Shown here piece by piece: positions 1 through 13,009 of a stretch of 64,000 nt of DNA. Under the pieces are notes generated by a model. It did not search any database. It was not told where the DNA came from and was given only the letters and a program-made list of their open reading frames with translations. This DNA is from Oxyruncus cristatus (Eukaryota; Chordata; Aves; Passeriformes; Cotingidae), in the NCBI GenBank assembly GCA_013399855.1, contig VXAY01006959.1, forward strand, positions 568,498 through 632,497. The letters are read 5' to 3'. The translations under genes were made by a program, and so were the position numbers. The first letter of the stretch is position 1. Each line of letters starts with the position of its first letter.

Positions 1-1640
1 GTAAAGGCTGTGTGCCCCCTGCACAGAGCTCTGCTGTCCCATGGATGGCCTTGGGGGCACCACAGCACCTGTGCTGTCTCTGCTCCTACCTGCTGTGGGT
101 GAGTCAAGGCCAGGCACATCGTAACTTGTTTTTTTTCTGCTGCCTTAGAGTCCAGCAAAATTTTGGGCTGACTCAGTAGTGTTTGGGGTGGATATGGGGG
201 AGACAACTCTGTCCTCATGACACCTGTGACACCTGTGCTCCACAGCGCCTGCTCCCCAGCCAGCCCCACCTGAGAGGGCAAATGAGCTGCTGGTGGATCT
301 TCTGCTGCTTGTTTGGAAATGACTTTGTCTGCTGGTAGTGGTGCTGGCAGGAATTGTGCTGAACCCCTCCCATCTCAAAATGTCCAGAGGCCTTCAGTGG
401 GATGAGTGTTGGGGCTGTTGGGGGGCCGTGAGTCCCACGAGGAGGGTATGCACATGGCAAGGGGCACTGTCTGCATCTTCTAACTGGTTTTCTGTTGTTT
501 TTCCCTTTCCTTGTCACTACCAGCATCTGCGGGATGGAAGAATGCGAAAGGACCTGGGGAGATTTCTGCTCTAATCCTGTCTCCACTGAGGAACCCAGGT
601 GTGGGTTTGGACACCTCTCCTTCGCTTCTGCTCCTGCAGGTTTGGACCCCCCCCCAGCAACGTCTGACGTGCAGGTTTGCAGACTGATGACTCAATCCAA
701 CACCGTGCTGCAGGGCCCAAGTTCATCTCCTCTTGCCCTCCAAGGAAAGGAGGAAAGCCCCACACAGCTTTGCTGAGGGAGACCTGCCCTTCCAGGAGCC
801 AGGGTGGACACTCACTTGGTAAACCAGTGCCCTCACCCAGCACAGCAGCAACCTCCTGAGCTGTAACATCAGGTGAGTAAAGCTTGGCCAAGGAAATGCT
901 GAGTCCATAAGGAAGAAATAAATTGGGAAAACCCAGATACCCTCTGTGCAGAAGTGGAGGGCCCAGCAGGGCTCCTCCCTGCCTCAGTGACAGCTTCTTC
1001 ATTACGGAAAAGCAGCTAAAACTCACATAGTATGTACCAAGATATGATGATATCTATATTCAAAATCTAACAGGCTTCCCTGACCTTTTCCAATCTAAAT
1101 TTGCCCATTTATTCTTCTTCTGAGTGCTAACAGTCCCTTGTGCCAGTCGCTCGAGCTGGAGGAGAATGAGTCCACCCAGCACACCCAGGGCTCAGCCAGG
1201 AAATAAGAGAAGTGGTGCTCTTTGATTTGCTCTGAGCCTGGCTGGGCGCTGCCACGGCCACCCCTCTGTGTCACGGAAAGCAATTGTAACTGGCCCTTTG
1301 GCAGCAGTCACCCTGCGTGTCACGGTTTTAATAAGCACTTGCAAAAGAAACGATCTGTTCCTCTTGAGCTCTCCGCGAGGACACAGAAAGTTGCAGGAAG
1401 CCTGTGCAAGCCCTGGAGCCAAACGCCTGGACACTAGCACTGCTCCTCTGCCAGGGGTTGGAGGAGCCCAACCCACCCAGCACAGGGATCGGGTCAGAGG
1501 GTGCCCAGAAACAAGGACCAGGGTGAGCTCACCAGCTCTTACCCACCTCAGTGTTACCGAAGGGATGACTTGGGCAATTGTGCCTTAAAAAGCAAGATGA
1601 TGCTGGGTCTGTTTTTAAGTAGTCAATAACTGAGCAAGTT
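1..1640. other. Intergenic, no gene recognised
   Basis: Mixed-composition DNA without a recognisable exon, RNA gene or repeat. The open frames on both strands are short, overlap each other, and have the low-complexity Pro/Ser/Gly composition of chance frames in GC-rich DNA. Confidence 0.6.
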
Positions 1641-2088
1641 CAGAGGAGGCCACAAAGATCATAAAAGGCCTGGAGCACCTCCCCTATGGAGACAGGCTGA
1701 GAAAGTTCGGGCTGTTCAGCCTGGAGAAGAGAAGGCTGGGTGGAGACCTCAAAGCAACCCTCCAGAGCCTAAAGGGGCCTATAGGGAAGCTGGAGAGGGA
1801 CTTTGCATCAGGAACTGGAGTGACACAACAAGGAGTAACGGGTACAAACTGAAAGAAAGTAAATTAAGTGTCAGGAAGAAATTCTTCCCTGTGAGGGCGG
1901 GGAGGCCCTGGCACAGGCTGTCCAGAGAAGCTGTGGCTGCCCCTGGTTCCCTGGAAGTGTCCAAGGCCAGGTTGGACGGGGCTTGGAGCAACCTGGGCTA
2001 GTGGAAGGTGTCCCTGCCATGGCAGGGGTGGGACCGGATGGTCTTTAAGGTCCCTTCCAACCCAAACCATTCCATGATTCTGGGATTA
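1641..2088 (+). mobile_element. CR1 LINE, 5'-truncated 3' end
   Basis: This is the 3' portion of a CR1 retrotransposon in sense orientation. It reads through the landmark order of the CR1 3' region: a segment like GAGGAGGCCACAAAGAT, then AGGCTGAGAAAGTTCGGGCT, then AGAAGCTGTGGCTGCCCCTG, then GTCCAAGGCCAGGTTGGACG, and ends with CCTTCCAACCCAAACCATTC followed by a short ATTC-rich tail. Truncation at the 5' end is normal for CR1. No intact reading frame remains. Confidence 0.93.
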
Positions 2089-4337
2089 ACAGACTGGTGC
2101 TGATGCTTTCCTAGAAAATGTGAAGATCCCCTGGTTATGCTATTCTAGGGTCATGGCATATTGAGTTTTTAGTGTTGAGAGTGTGTTTATTTTCTGTAGG
2201 TATGACAGGATCACTCCAGGGATGTTTTGATCTAGCTAGCAGAGAAGCACCAGGATTCCAGAAGATCCTTGAAGCCAAGACTCCTTCCAGCTCCTCATTC
2301 TCATGTGCTTTGCTACCTTTGCAGGACATTCCTGGCTGATGGATGACCCCACTGCAGGCTCCATGGCACAAGCTGAACTCTAAGCTACAATGATGCTAAG
2401 ACATAAGATTTTTTCTTGAATCAGTCATGTGTAACCTTTCAGAGGTGAGCTGCCTTTTGGATTGCCTCTGCCCCTCCATCCCTGGTGTAACAGTGGATGA
2501 AAACTAGGAGTTTAAGGTATCAGCAGAGTTAAAGTGTCTTTCTGTAGAAGCAGAGCTGGACCCTGAATTGTGCAGAGTCATGAGACAGCTTTTCTCTTTG
2601 CACTCTGCATGGCCCTCTTGCTTATCCTTGCAGCAAAAACGGAAACCAGGGCACATTTTATTACCCTGCCTCGTCTCACGCACTGCACAGAGCTTTGCCA
2701 GAAGTGGCAAATGCCTCTTGTTTTTCTCATACAAGGCTGGATCTGAGATTGCCAAGAGCAGTGCTGTGCATGGCTTGTTTTCCTCACCATTCTCCCAGCT
2801 TGTCTCTTAAGACTCACTCCAGACCTTGGGTGAGCTTGTCCTCTTCACCCAGGAGAAGACCAGAGAAGTGGGGTGGAATTCCCGGTTCCAAACAGCATGA
2901 CCTGGAGAGGGATCGACCTACCTCTGCCCTGCCCCCTTCCTTCTCCTACTGAACTCCCTTCTGACCTGTGCAGACCTGCCCACCAGTCCCTGGTGCAGCA
3001 GAAGACCTCAAAACCAGTCTGGAAAACTGAAAAACAGTGTCACATCCATGCAGGCAAATGCTCACCATGGAGGAAACCAGGGAAGTTTGGACTCGAGCCT
3101 GGTTTTATTTGGCTATAAATGGAGACAGTGCTGCATGAGGTGCTTCACTTCTCATTCAGAAACATGAGAAAGTGCTTGAAGGAGCAGGGCTGTGACACAG
3201 TGACTCATGGTGGGGCAGGTGGTCTAGGAAACCACAGTTGCAAATAATTTGGGGCTCCCCAACCATTTGGCCACAGCTCCCCGGGGAAGGGAAGGTGTCT
3301 TTCTCCAGCAAAAATGCTCAGGATGACAGATGAGCCCTGGTGTTTCCAGAAGTCCTTGGGCAGGAGCAACAAAACAGGTGGACCAGGGGACACGTCTGCA
3401 GCTCAGCGCTGCTCCCACTGAACAAAATTATTTTGCAAGGAAGCAACTGCAGCAAGTGTGTGGGCACAGGGAGTTTGCAGTGCCCGGGCAAGGACAGCAC
3501 ATCTCTGGGCTACTCAGAAGAGTTTCCACCTGAAGTGCTAATGCTCAGCAAAGCCTGTGTGTCCCTCTTCCCTGCCTGTGGGATTGGGCTGGTGTAGGGG
3601 ACCTGGCATGACTCAGATCTTCACTTGTCACGGCCACATCCCAGACAACATGGTCAAATGGGCACTGAACACGGGCAGGGAGTGGGGACAAGCAGCCCTT
3701 GAAGGCTTCAGTGGCCAATTTTGTCTGTTTGTGAAATCTCAGTGTCTATTTTACCTCTTTTTGCTGGAATACAATAATCCTACATTGGCACGAAGGGACC
3801 CAAACCCAACTTTTTTTTTTGTTGCATAAATCAAGACTGACATAGAACACGCAGAAGGACACCAAGCACCAACAGTCCCTAAGATCCTGGGTCCAGTATT
3901 TTGGAAGGAGCCTGGGGGAGATGTGATGCGTTACTGGCACGTCTCCCCCTGAGCAGGTTTTAAAATCCTGGCTTTAAAACTCAGCTTGAACAAAGTGCTG
4001 CTGTTAGTACTTTTAGTGACAGCAATAAAGATGTTTTTATTGTTGTTTCATATCGGAATTTCATAGCATGTCCCTATTGTTATTTTATATTATTAAGGTC
4101 ACTCCTCAGATCCAGCTGCTCCAGCTGCAGTAACAGAAGTGGCCAAGGCATGTTGGGATGGACTGCAGCCATCTATAAAAAGCTCTGCTGGAGCAGGGAA
4201 GGATGTTCACATTCCCTTGATGCGGAAGCGCCTGTGGCTGCTACCAGAGGAGGACTGAGCTCTTGGGAAGGAGCTGCAAGGCTTCAGGCAGTGACTTCTC
4301 TAGCAGAGGGTCAGGAGTAATATAAGGAAGATATTGA
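2089..4337. other. Intergenic, nothing recognised
   Basis: No exon, RNA gene or clear repeat is visible. A run of T lies near 3,811-3,820. Around 4,020-4,095 the sequence is AT-rich and contains AATAAAG-like strings, but no transcript can be argued from them. Confidence 0.5.
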
Positions 4338-4789
4338 GCCATTAGAGAGCGTCCAAAGGAGGCCACAAGGATGGGGAAGGGCCTTGGTTTGGAGCCGTGT
4401 GAGGACACTGAGGGCACTTGGTGTGTTCAGCTGGAGGAGACTGAGGGGAGCCCTCAGTGCAGTTCCAACTGCCTGGGCAGGGGCAGAGGAGCGGCAGGAC
4501 TGAGCTCTGCTCTGGGGGGACCAGGGACAGCACCCAGGGAAGGGCTGGAGCTGTGTCAGGGCAGGGGCAGGTTGGATCTCAGGACAAGGTTCTTCCCCCA
4601 CAGGCTGGCTGGGCACTGACCAGGCTCCCCAGGGCAGTGGGCACAGCCCCGAGGCTGCCAGAGCTCCAGGAGGGTTTGGATGATCCTCTGGGGCACAGGG
4701 GGTGACTCTGGGGATGGGCCTGTGCAGGGCCAGGGGTTGGATGGATGATCCTTGTGGGTCCCTTCCAGCTCAGCACAGTGATTCTGTGA
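4338..4789 (+). mobile_element. CR1 LINE 3' end, CR1-X-like tail type
   Basis: A diverged sense-strand CR1 fragment. It starts with a GGAGGCCACAAGGATGGG-type segment, passes through a CAGCTGGAGGAGACTGAGGG segment, and ends with GGATGATCCTTGTGGGTCCC followed by TTCCAGCTCAGCACAGTGAT. This 3' end differs from the commoner CTTCCAACCCAAACC type seen elsewhere in the window. It matches the tail of the tRNA-derived SINE at 39,970-40,107. Confidence 0.85.
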
Positions 4790-7700
4790 GGGTAGGGATG
4801 AGTGCCAACAGCCACGCTGCCCATGGCTCCTGTCCCCGCTGTGCCGGGGACCGGCAGTGGTCTCACAGTGTTTGACCTGCTCCCACATTCAGGGGTTCAG
4901 CTCCTTCACCAGTGGGGTTGGGACACTGCAGGAGCTGCTGTTTGAACATTCCTGAACACAAGTCCTTCCCGTGACACACTGACAATCGACGTGCACGCTG
5001 TTCCTCTCCAGCCCTGCCACGGTGCCCATCTGCCGGGGTGGCACCGTGCCCGCGCGGGGGTGACGCCAGGAACAGGGCGGAGGTGCCAGCGGGTTTTATT
5101 ACAAGCAAATGAAGCTGCGCCACGCCGGGAGCCAACACACCCTCCTGTTTGCCAACAGGGCCAGCTCCGGGCAACTGGCTGCGCTGCGGAGCGGCAGCTG
5201 GAGCGGCTGGCGGGCACGGCACCCCGGCACCCCCGTGCCGAACTGCTGCTCGGCGGCGGGACCTGGGCAGGGCAAAACATGCTGTTCGCTTTTCAGACCA
5301 AGGGCAAGTGGTAACTCACTGGAGCGCGGCGTCTCAGGCGGGTTTTGCCAAGAGCTGGCTCGTCAAGATGTTCCCGGTGCTTTTCCCGCCTCGTTTCCAG
5401 TTGCTCAGCTGCCCATGCTTGGTATTCACTTTCACCGGGAGTTTTTCACACCTGGGAAAGGGGAAAGCCGGTCCTTGGAGACCCCTCGTGCGGGCTTTGC
5501 AAGAAAAGAACCCGGTGGTGTTCACCGGGAAGCAAGTGTGGAACCCACTACCTTTGAAACGGTTGTGAGAAATGAAAGACCGGTTTTATTACAAGCAAAT
5601 GAACATAGAATATTAACAGAAAGTTATTTTAGATTTCTTTTCCCTATTACTAACCTGTAGGCGTTCCGCGGAGATCGTAAGGGACACATTCCCGTTCTGA
5701 GATGTCTGCAGGGACTGAGCGCACGGGAATAGGGCAATTGCATATTAACTGAGAGTAGAGTTCCCTCAGCCCCCTCACCACGTGGTGGGCCCTGCGGTCA
5801 GATGGGGCTGCCACGTTGTCTGAACCCTGCCCCTGGCATGGGAGGGGGCACGGGAGAGCCAATCTGAAGAAGAGAAATGCCCCCCCGTGTCATAAACTGG
5901 GTTGGACCTTGAAAATGTTTAAAAGCGGGGTTTTTGAATTGAAAGGCGTGCTTTTGGTACATCTTGAACCTGAGCACCCAACATGGGTTGTAATTAAATT
6001 TCCTTAATTTTTATTTTCTTTGTTCTGTGGGTATTTTTTCTATTGCCATAAATTTTAAGAAGGATATTTCTCTAACACGGTGGGGAGGTTGCCAGGGTCG
6101 CCGTGCCAAGAGCTGCTGCCTGCCCATGGCTGGGGCACCCCGGAGATCAGGAGGGGAGGCAGACACAGCTGATGCTACTTCAGCTGAGACTTGAGTTTCC
6201 CAGTGCACAGATACCCTCTTCAGTTCCAGATAATTGGAAGGGATCATCTTGCTGATGGTGCTTGTTCCTGGTGCTGTTCAGTGACAACTGGAGCTGAAAG
6301 GAGTCAGAGGGAGGATTTATTTGATATTAGGTATCTGTCCCAAATTATTAGTGCATTTGCACTAACCGTGACTTCTCAGAAACAGGTTATGCTATGCAGA
6401 TGTAACAATGTTCAGATCATAGCTGGACTTAGGGAAATACTTGCCATCATGAAATCTATTTTACACGGGCACCAGTTAGCCTGGTCTTATTGCTGGAAGG
6501 CACAAAGGATGAGTGGGAAAGCAACTGTGACTAATGGGAGCTTTCCTCAAATATATGTAGTCACAGGAGTTAATGAAAAGAGGGAGAAGAGCCAGTGAAG
6601 TGTAACACTATGCAGGAAAAGGAGCTGTCATTTTCAGATTCCTTTCCAGAAATTACTTTGTATTTTCAAGTCTCTCGGAGCTCCCAGCTCAGCTTAGGAA
6701 ATGGTGTTTTCTCAATATGTCCTGGAAAGACCCACCACTGCTACAAGAAATCCTTGCTCTTACCACGTTCCTACTCTTCCTTGCAGGAGCAGCAAGCGCA
6801 GGGGAGGCTCAGCCAAACTCCTGTCCTGTGGGATGCTTATCCCAACTGAACCATTGGATCCCCCCAAGCCTGGCTCTCACACCTCTCCTGCAGTATCTGG
6901 CTGCCCCTTCTGCAATAAGCAGTCAGCTCCCAATTCAAGCCACACTTACTTATTACAATCTGCAGCACAAGTCTGCGTGGCTTGACTTCATTGCGGTGGG
7001 AAAGTTTGCAGGAAAGGCTCTTCTATGAAAGCAACTGGAAAAACACTGGGTTTATGTGGAGTTGGAGCGGGATTCATTATTTCTGTCTTTTTGTATGAGA
7101 TTCCTTCATGTTGTACACTGGATTTTGTCCTCTTGCAAAGTAGAGCTCCCTTCCTTCTCTTCTTTGGAAGAAAGTTTGGAGAATTCCTGTTTCTCCATCC
7201 CTGGATTACGCAGCAGTTGATGGAGGCTCTGCCCTCAGAGGGTCACTCGGCACCGGGGCTGAGCACAGAGCTCACACCCCAGGAGCACTTCACTGCTTCC
7301 CGAATCCTCTGGCCTGTGCAGGCTGCTCATGCACATGCTGCACGTGCACAGTGCTCATGCCACACTGATCCCTCAGGGAGCACCTGTTCCAGACATTTCA
7401 GTGGGAAATGCCTCACATGATGCATTTATTTGATTAATGCAAAATATGTCCTCCAAATCTCAATTCAAACACGCCAATCAGAGCTTTGCAGCAACCCCCT
7501 GTGGCAACACAAGTCTTGGGAGCTTCTGCTTTCCCAGACTGGAGGCAAAGCATGGTTTCCTCTGCTCTGGAGAGAGAGGAGCACTCAACCCACCCAGCAC
7601 TGGATGGGCTCTGCACCCCCAGCCTGAACACCCAGAGCTGCTGCTGGGGGACCACACTGCAAGGAGAGCCCTTGGCACATCCCAGCACTCCAGTCTGTGG

Positions 7701-9168
7701 CAGGGCAGGGATAAATTTGGCTCTTTCATTCCAGTAATATAAAGCTCTTACCCAGTTTAGCTGGCCTGTACCCTGCTGGCTTCAGCTTGTGTCTCCCCTG
7801 ACAGATGAGAGCAAAGAGAGATGCCTGCTTCCGTCCAGCAGCAAACAGCCTGGGGACCACAGGGGGGTAAAATACCTGCAGGAGAAACATCAGATAAAGA
7901 AATGAGGGGCTGATGGGGGTGGGCAGGTGATTATGGACTCGAGAAGGGCAAGGACAGGAGCTGGAAGGGCTTTTCATGGGTGGGGGATGCTCGGGCAGTG
8001 TGGAAAGGAATGGGCTGGGGATGATGCTGTGCTCCCTGGCTCTGTGTGAAGGAACCATCTTGCTGCTTCTCTGTGTAAGCTGAGCCCCTGGGCTCTCTCA
8101 GTCCCTTTTATCTCCCCTTGATCCCTGTTTCAGGTCTGGAAGGCAGCATGTTTGGAACCTGCCAGCCTGGGGTGCTGGTGTGGGAGTATGGAGACCTACA
8201 AGGGCTTTCTACCTGCTTTAATTAAGCTGTTTTTTAACAAGAAATCTCCTTGGGTAAAATCCAGACTTGATAACAGTTAAAAGCAAAACTTTATTGGCTA
8301 TACAGGAGCTAGGATTGTCCCTAATTAGTCTTTTATAAGGCTGTTGTTTTTTTTCCTGGTTCTCTGGGCCCAAGGGCTCTGACTGAAGAGCGGGGCTCAC
8401 TCAGATCCTCCTTACAAGACAAGCTCTGCCTTTGCTGGGGCTGCAGGGCTCTGGAATGCACAGTCCTGTCCCCACACTGTAGCTCCTTGGGTCTGTGCTG
8501 CCCTCCCTGAATCACCCCATGGATGTGCTGGGAGCACTGGGACCCCTCAGCTCTGCGGCCAAGGCACAGCCAGGCCAGAGGAGACCCCTGTAATGAGTAA
8601 CTGCTTGAACCCACCCGTTGTGTTTCTCCCTTCTGTGCCATTTTGGTTTTTAACCTGCCCCTTGGTTGGAGTTTTGGCTGTAAATCCAGGATTACTGGTG
8701 CTGGGAGGCAAGTGGCAGCAGGAGCCGTGGCAAAGTTGTGGGTGAGGCTGTTTTGGGGCGGGCAGGGCTCCAGCAGGGCTCCAGTTTTACATCATCTCCC
8801 GTTGCTTCCCCTTCTTTAGTGCTGGTGAAAGAGCCAGGCTGAGCAAGGCTGGGGTTTTACTGCTGAGAGTTTTTCAATGCTTCTTCCTTTTCCCCTTTTT
8901 ATCAGTAAGAGGGCTTTGAAACTGAGGCAGTGAGTTGCCCAGCTGGGTTCTTTGGGGCACTTTGGTGACTGCCATAGCTCTCAGACACTTACACAGTCTT
9001 GTGTTTGTGTCCCTGAGCCTTCATCCCACTGTACGGACCAGACAGGGCGTTATATTCCATCTGTTATGTCGTGTTCTGGCTCTTCCTTGTTTTCTACCTT
9101 GCAAACCTGTTGAAGATGCCACTGAAATCAACAGCAGCATTGCCAGTGTTTTGCTGTGGATTTGCTGC
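4790..9168. other. Intergenic; GC-rich patch with spaced direct repeat
   Basis: No gene is recognised. Between 5,000 and 5,560 the DNA is GC-rich and CpG-rich. A perfect 22-base direct repeat lies at 5,092-5,113 and 5,582-5,603. After 5,600 it becomes AT-rich. A minus-strand AATAAA lies near 8,290, but no upstream exon structure supports a terminal exon. A 135-codon open frame at 6,191-6,598 resembles no protein I know. Confidence 0.5.
5092..5603 (+). repeat. 22-bp perfect direct repeat, 490 bp apart
   Basis: The same 22 bases, beginning GGTTTTATTACAAGC, occur at 5,092-5,113 and 5,582-5,603 in the same orientation. The flanks differ. The enclosed sequence is GC-rich and contains no recognisable exon. 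A retroviral target-site duplication would be only 4-6 bp, so this could be a local duplication, a remnant of a repeat with internal duplications, or a recombination scar. The element type is not identified. Confidence 0.6.
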
Positions 9169-9334
9169 CCAGAGAAGCTGTGGTTGCCCCATCCCTGGAA
9201 GTGTCCAAGGCCAGGTTGGACGGGGCTTGGAGCAACCTGGGCTAGTGGGAGGTGTCCCTGCCCACAGCAGGGGATGGAATGAGATCATATTTAAAGTTCC
9301 TTCCAACCCAAACCAGCCTGTGGTTCTATGATTT
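9169..9334 (+). mobile_element. CR1 LINE, short 3' end
   Basis: About 165 bp of CR1 3' end in sense orientation. It starts at AGAAGCTGTGGTTGCCCCAT, continues through GTGTCCAAGGCCAGGTTGGA and ends at CCTTCCAACCCAAACCAGCC with a GGTTCTATGATTT tail. Only the non-coding 3' region is present. Confidence 0.92.
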
Positions 9335-11208
9335 CACAGTATTTCCCACATGCATCTCCTGTAAATTATAGTCTGGAAAGCAATAAACTATCTTTGGGGG
9401 TCTCAGTAGTCATGGGAGGGAAAAAATCCAAAAACCACTGCTAGTCCCTAAAATGAAGGGGGAATTCCTGACAGCATGACCCTCCTGGAGCTCAGAGCCA
9501 GTGAGTGAGACCCGCCATTTCCTTAGGTTTCAACATGCTGGTGTTTCAGACCCTCGTTTTTTGGGGAGCTGGCTGGTCAGTATTGAACACCTGGAGTCAG
9601 ACACTGCCATCAAAAGGCTCAGTGCCCCGGGATCCGTGGCACGGGTGGGCTGGCCAGGGATGCACTTCTCTCCTGCCCTGTGCCCTGGGCGAAGGGGGGT
9701 TGTGTTACCCCAGGGGCGAGCGGTGTTGGTGTCAGTGACTCTGCAGAGGGGCAAAGCGGTCGCTGGCCCACAGGCCCACTCAGTGTGTCCATCCTGGTGC
9801 CTCCGGGTGGCTGCAGAACTGGGGTACGACCCTGTGGTTCAGGAGGTGATGGCCTGGCACGGGGGGTGGGTTTGGAGAGCCTGTTGTTGCTGCCAACCTG
9901 TCGAGCCTGCCCAGCAGATTCACAGTGACCAGGAATAAACTGTTTGGTAAAATGCCAACGTGAGCCTTAAGGACATCTCAGCCCTCTCCCCTCGGGGGAT
10001 ATTCACAGGCTGTTTGTTTGGACAGCAGTTGATGCTGTGTTGGCCCAACTAAACAAGTGCTGACTGCAGGCCAGAGCTCATCACAGAACCATCCATCTCT
10101 GTGAATCTCTGCACTGTCCCCGCGTCCTGCAGCAGCACTTTGGGGTGGGCAGCACTGCCAGGCTGCAGCCAGGCTCTGACCACACAGTGAGGGACAGCTA
10201 AAGCAAGCCCCAGCTGGCTCCACACAGAGCCAAAACTCAGCCCACTGAGCACCAGAGGTGGCTCAGCCTGAGCAATGCCCAGCGGGGTTTGCTGCCCTGA
10301 GCCCTGGCAGGGTGTTTTTCTGGGGGCTCTCCCCCGTGGAGGAGGAGTTAGTACTCTTCATGGCATCACTTGTGGTAGGTGACACCCTCACTGGCACCTC
10401 CTGTGCCCGGGAAGGATTCCCCAAGCTCACTGGCAGCCCCTTGTGTTTAGGGAGTGATCCCTGCACAGTCCTGGCCCTGCCAGGCAGCCCCAGCACACTC
10501 CTTGGCTCTCTGGAGGTGATTAATGAGATCACTCCAGCAAATATTAACCTCACTTTCACATCTGCATGTTCTTGCCAAAAAGGCTTTATTTCTCACAGTT
10601 GGTTTGGGGTACCCTGTGAAGGCTGAGCTGGGCTGCAGGGGCTGAGCCGGGCCGACCCAAATCCCTTGCTCTGGGTGCTGCCTTCAGCTGCTGGGTGCAG
10701 GAGAGAGCAGGCAAACAACAGAGACCCCGGGTTGGCCTGAGTATCTGCTGAGGTGTGGGAGAGCACAGGGAACCCTCTGAAGCTGCCTGCTGGGACAGGA
10801 TCTGCATCAGGCTGCAGTGCTGGGGGGGGTGAAGGCTGCATGTGAAGAGCAGGACTTCAGTGGGACAGCCCTCCTGAGCCACTGAAGAACAGACAGAAGA
10901 TACTTAGGACCTTTCTAATGGAAATATTAAGAATGCTCAAACCCTTCACAATCATCAAGTGCCTCTGAGATCCATAAAGCTGTGTTGCTTTATGGCACAC
11001 TGGCTGGGACAATCCATGTGACAGCCTCTCACTGAGCCTGCTCAGGCTCCAGGCCTTCCCTGAAGGTCACCTTTAGACATTTCCTCCCAGAATTCTCCCA
11101 ACAACTTCATCCAACATACTGCAGCTGAACTATGACACTTCTGTCATGGGTCTGCAGGTCCCTGTTGGTCCCTGTGACTCTCAGCCATTGGACACAGATG
11201 CTTTGGAA
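9335..11208. other. Intergenic, nothing recognised
   Basis: GC-moderate DNA with no recognisable exon, RNA gene or repeat. The reading frames on both strands are short and overlapping. Confidence 0.5.
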
Positions 11209-11605
11209 TCACAGATTGGTTTGGGTTGGAAGGGACCTTAAAGATCATCTCGTTCCTCCCCCTCCTGCCACAGGCAGGGACACCTTCCACTAGCCCAGGT
11301 GGCCCCAAGCCCCATCCAGCCTGGCCTTGGACACTTCCAGGGATCCAGGAGCAGCCACAGCTTCTCTGGGCAACCTGTGCCAGGGCCTCCCCACCCTCAC
11401 AGCCAAGAATTCCTTCCCAATATCCCATCTATCCCTGCCCTCTGGCAATGGGAAGCCATTCCCCCTGTCCTGGCACTCCAGATCCTTGTCAATAGTCTCC
11501 CTCCACCTTTCTTACCGGCTCCTGCAGACACTGGAAGGTCACAATTAGCTTTCCTTGGAGCCTTCTCTTTTCCAGGCTGAGCAATCCCGGTTCTCCCAGC
11601 CTTTC
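11209..11605 (-). mobile_element. CR1 LINE 3' end, antisense
   Basis: The reverse complement of a CR1 3' region. On the + strand it opens with ATCACAGATTGGTTTGGGTT and GGAAGGGACCTTAAAGATCA, passes GGCCTTGGACACTTCCAGGG and CTTCTCTGGGCAACCTGTGC, and reaches a CAGGCTGAGCAATCCCGGTT segment near its 5' boundary. It has no coding capacity. Confidence 0.93.
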
Positions 11606-13009
11606 TGGCTCTTGGGGTTGCTGGTGGCTCCAAGCTGTGCTGAGCTGTAGCTTTTGGCCTCCAGGTGTGGGTGAAGCAGGTCACAGCAATGACAAAGGAT
11701 CTTGGTGGCCAAGAGCAGCCCCCTGTCCTGCCCTCGCTCCCTGCTCTGGTGGGAGGGGGCAAATGGGCTGGGAGAGGCCATGGCCAAGGGAGAAAAGTCT
11801 CCTTTCCTGTGTCTTGTTGAATTTTTAGGGTCTTAATAAGGAAAGCAGGCAGGGACATCAGAGGCATCTTCAAGAGGAAGAAAAGAGATGTCACCTGCTG
11901 TTATGCTAAAGAGAAAAAATTACAGATACCAAAGGCTCCTAAAGCTCCCTCTGGCCACTTCAAGCCTCTGAGATGGCACTGGCATTAGCTACACAGCAGG
12001 ACAAGCATCATCTCTGCCTTCCCCAGCTGAGTCATCCAAAGCCAGAGAAGCACCAGGAGGTGATCCCAGGTGGGTGTTCCTGCTGCTGAGCCCTGCAGTG
12101 GGAGACAGTGGGCACAGCTGGCCTTTCCTTGGCATGGGCTTTCCTTGTCCTGCTCTCCTCGCAAGCCCACAGTGTGAAGGACACTAATGCTCAGTAGTCA
12201 CAAGAATTATTCCTGTTTTTTTCCCGAATTCAAAAGCATTTTAGAGATTCTCAACTGCAAATCACAATCGTATTAAGGGCTGTTTTTCGCCAGTACTGCA
12301 CAGGCTGGTTTGGAGTCTCACAGCGTCTGAACCGAGGAGCTGCCTGGGAGAACGTGCCCTGCAAATTTGGCATCTGGTGTGCAGGAGTACAGTAAATATT
12401 TAAAGCCATCAGACTGAGGTTTCCAAAGGACTCTAAAGAGATTGATTTCCCAAGCCCCTGTGACTGCAAATGGAAATTTCGTGCCAGCTTCCTTTCGGCC
12501 AGAATTTCCCAGAGAGTCTAACTGTAAACCTCGGCTGTACTGCAGAAGTGGGGACTGCAGTCAGTTCCCTGTTGGCTGCTGTGCCGAGATCCTTCTGCTC
12601 CTCAGCAGTGGCTGAGGCTCAGGGGCTGCTGGCAGACCTGCTGCTCTGCTCAGACATGCCATGCTGGAGCTTTCCCTGTGACACAGGATGTCTGAGTGTG
12701 CTTTTCCTCTTGGCTCCCTCTGTGCATCCTCCATCTCCTTTTTTTTCTAAGAGTAAAACCTGGTGTCTCCAGCCAAGCTCAGAAGTGCTGGGATCTGGAG
12801 ACAAGGCTCCAGCTCTGTGTGTTCGTAGGAGGCTCAGGCTGGGAGGATGTGCTTGGCAGTCAGGATTAATGGGTAACCCCCGGGATCAACCCAGGCTGGG
12901 GATGAGCAGATGGAGCAGCCCTGGGAAGAAGGATCTGGGGGGCTGGTGGGTGAGAGGCTGGACATGGCCCAGCCCAGAAACCCCCCTGCCCTGGGCTGAT
13001 CCCCCAGTG
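11606..13009. other. Intergenic, nothing recognised
   Basis: No exon, RNA gene or repeat is recognised. The 252-codon open frame at 12,470-13,228 has biased composition and runs into a CR1 element, so it is not treated as a gene. Confidence 0.5.

Noticed and set aside
5092..6060. An endogenous retroviral LTR
   Set aside because: The direct repeat is far longer than a retroviral target duplication, and no TG...CA ends, primer-binding site or retroviral frame was found.
6191..6598. A 135-codon open frame on the + strand
   Set aside because: No known domain, no splice or promoter context, and AT-leaning DNA can hold such a frame by chance.
8280..8641. Terminal exon of a minus-strand transcript ending at an AATAAA near 8,290
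   Set aside because: Only the hexamer supports it. No upstream exon, splice site or known protein is visible.
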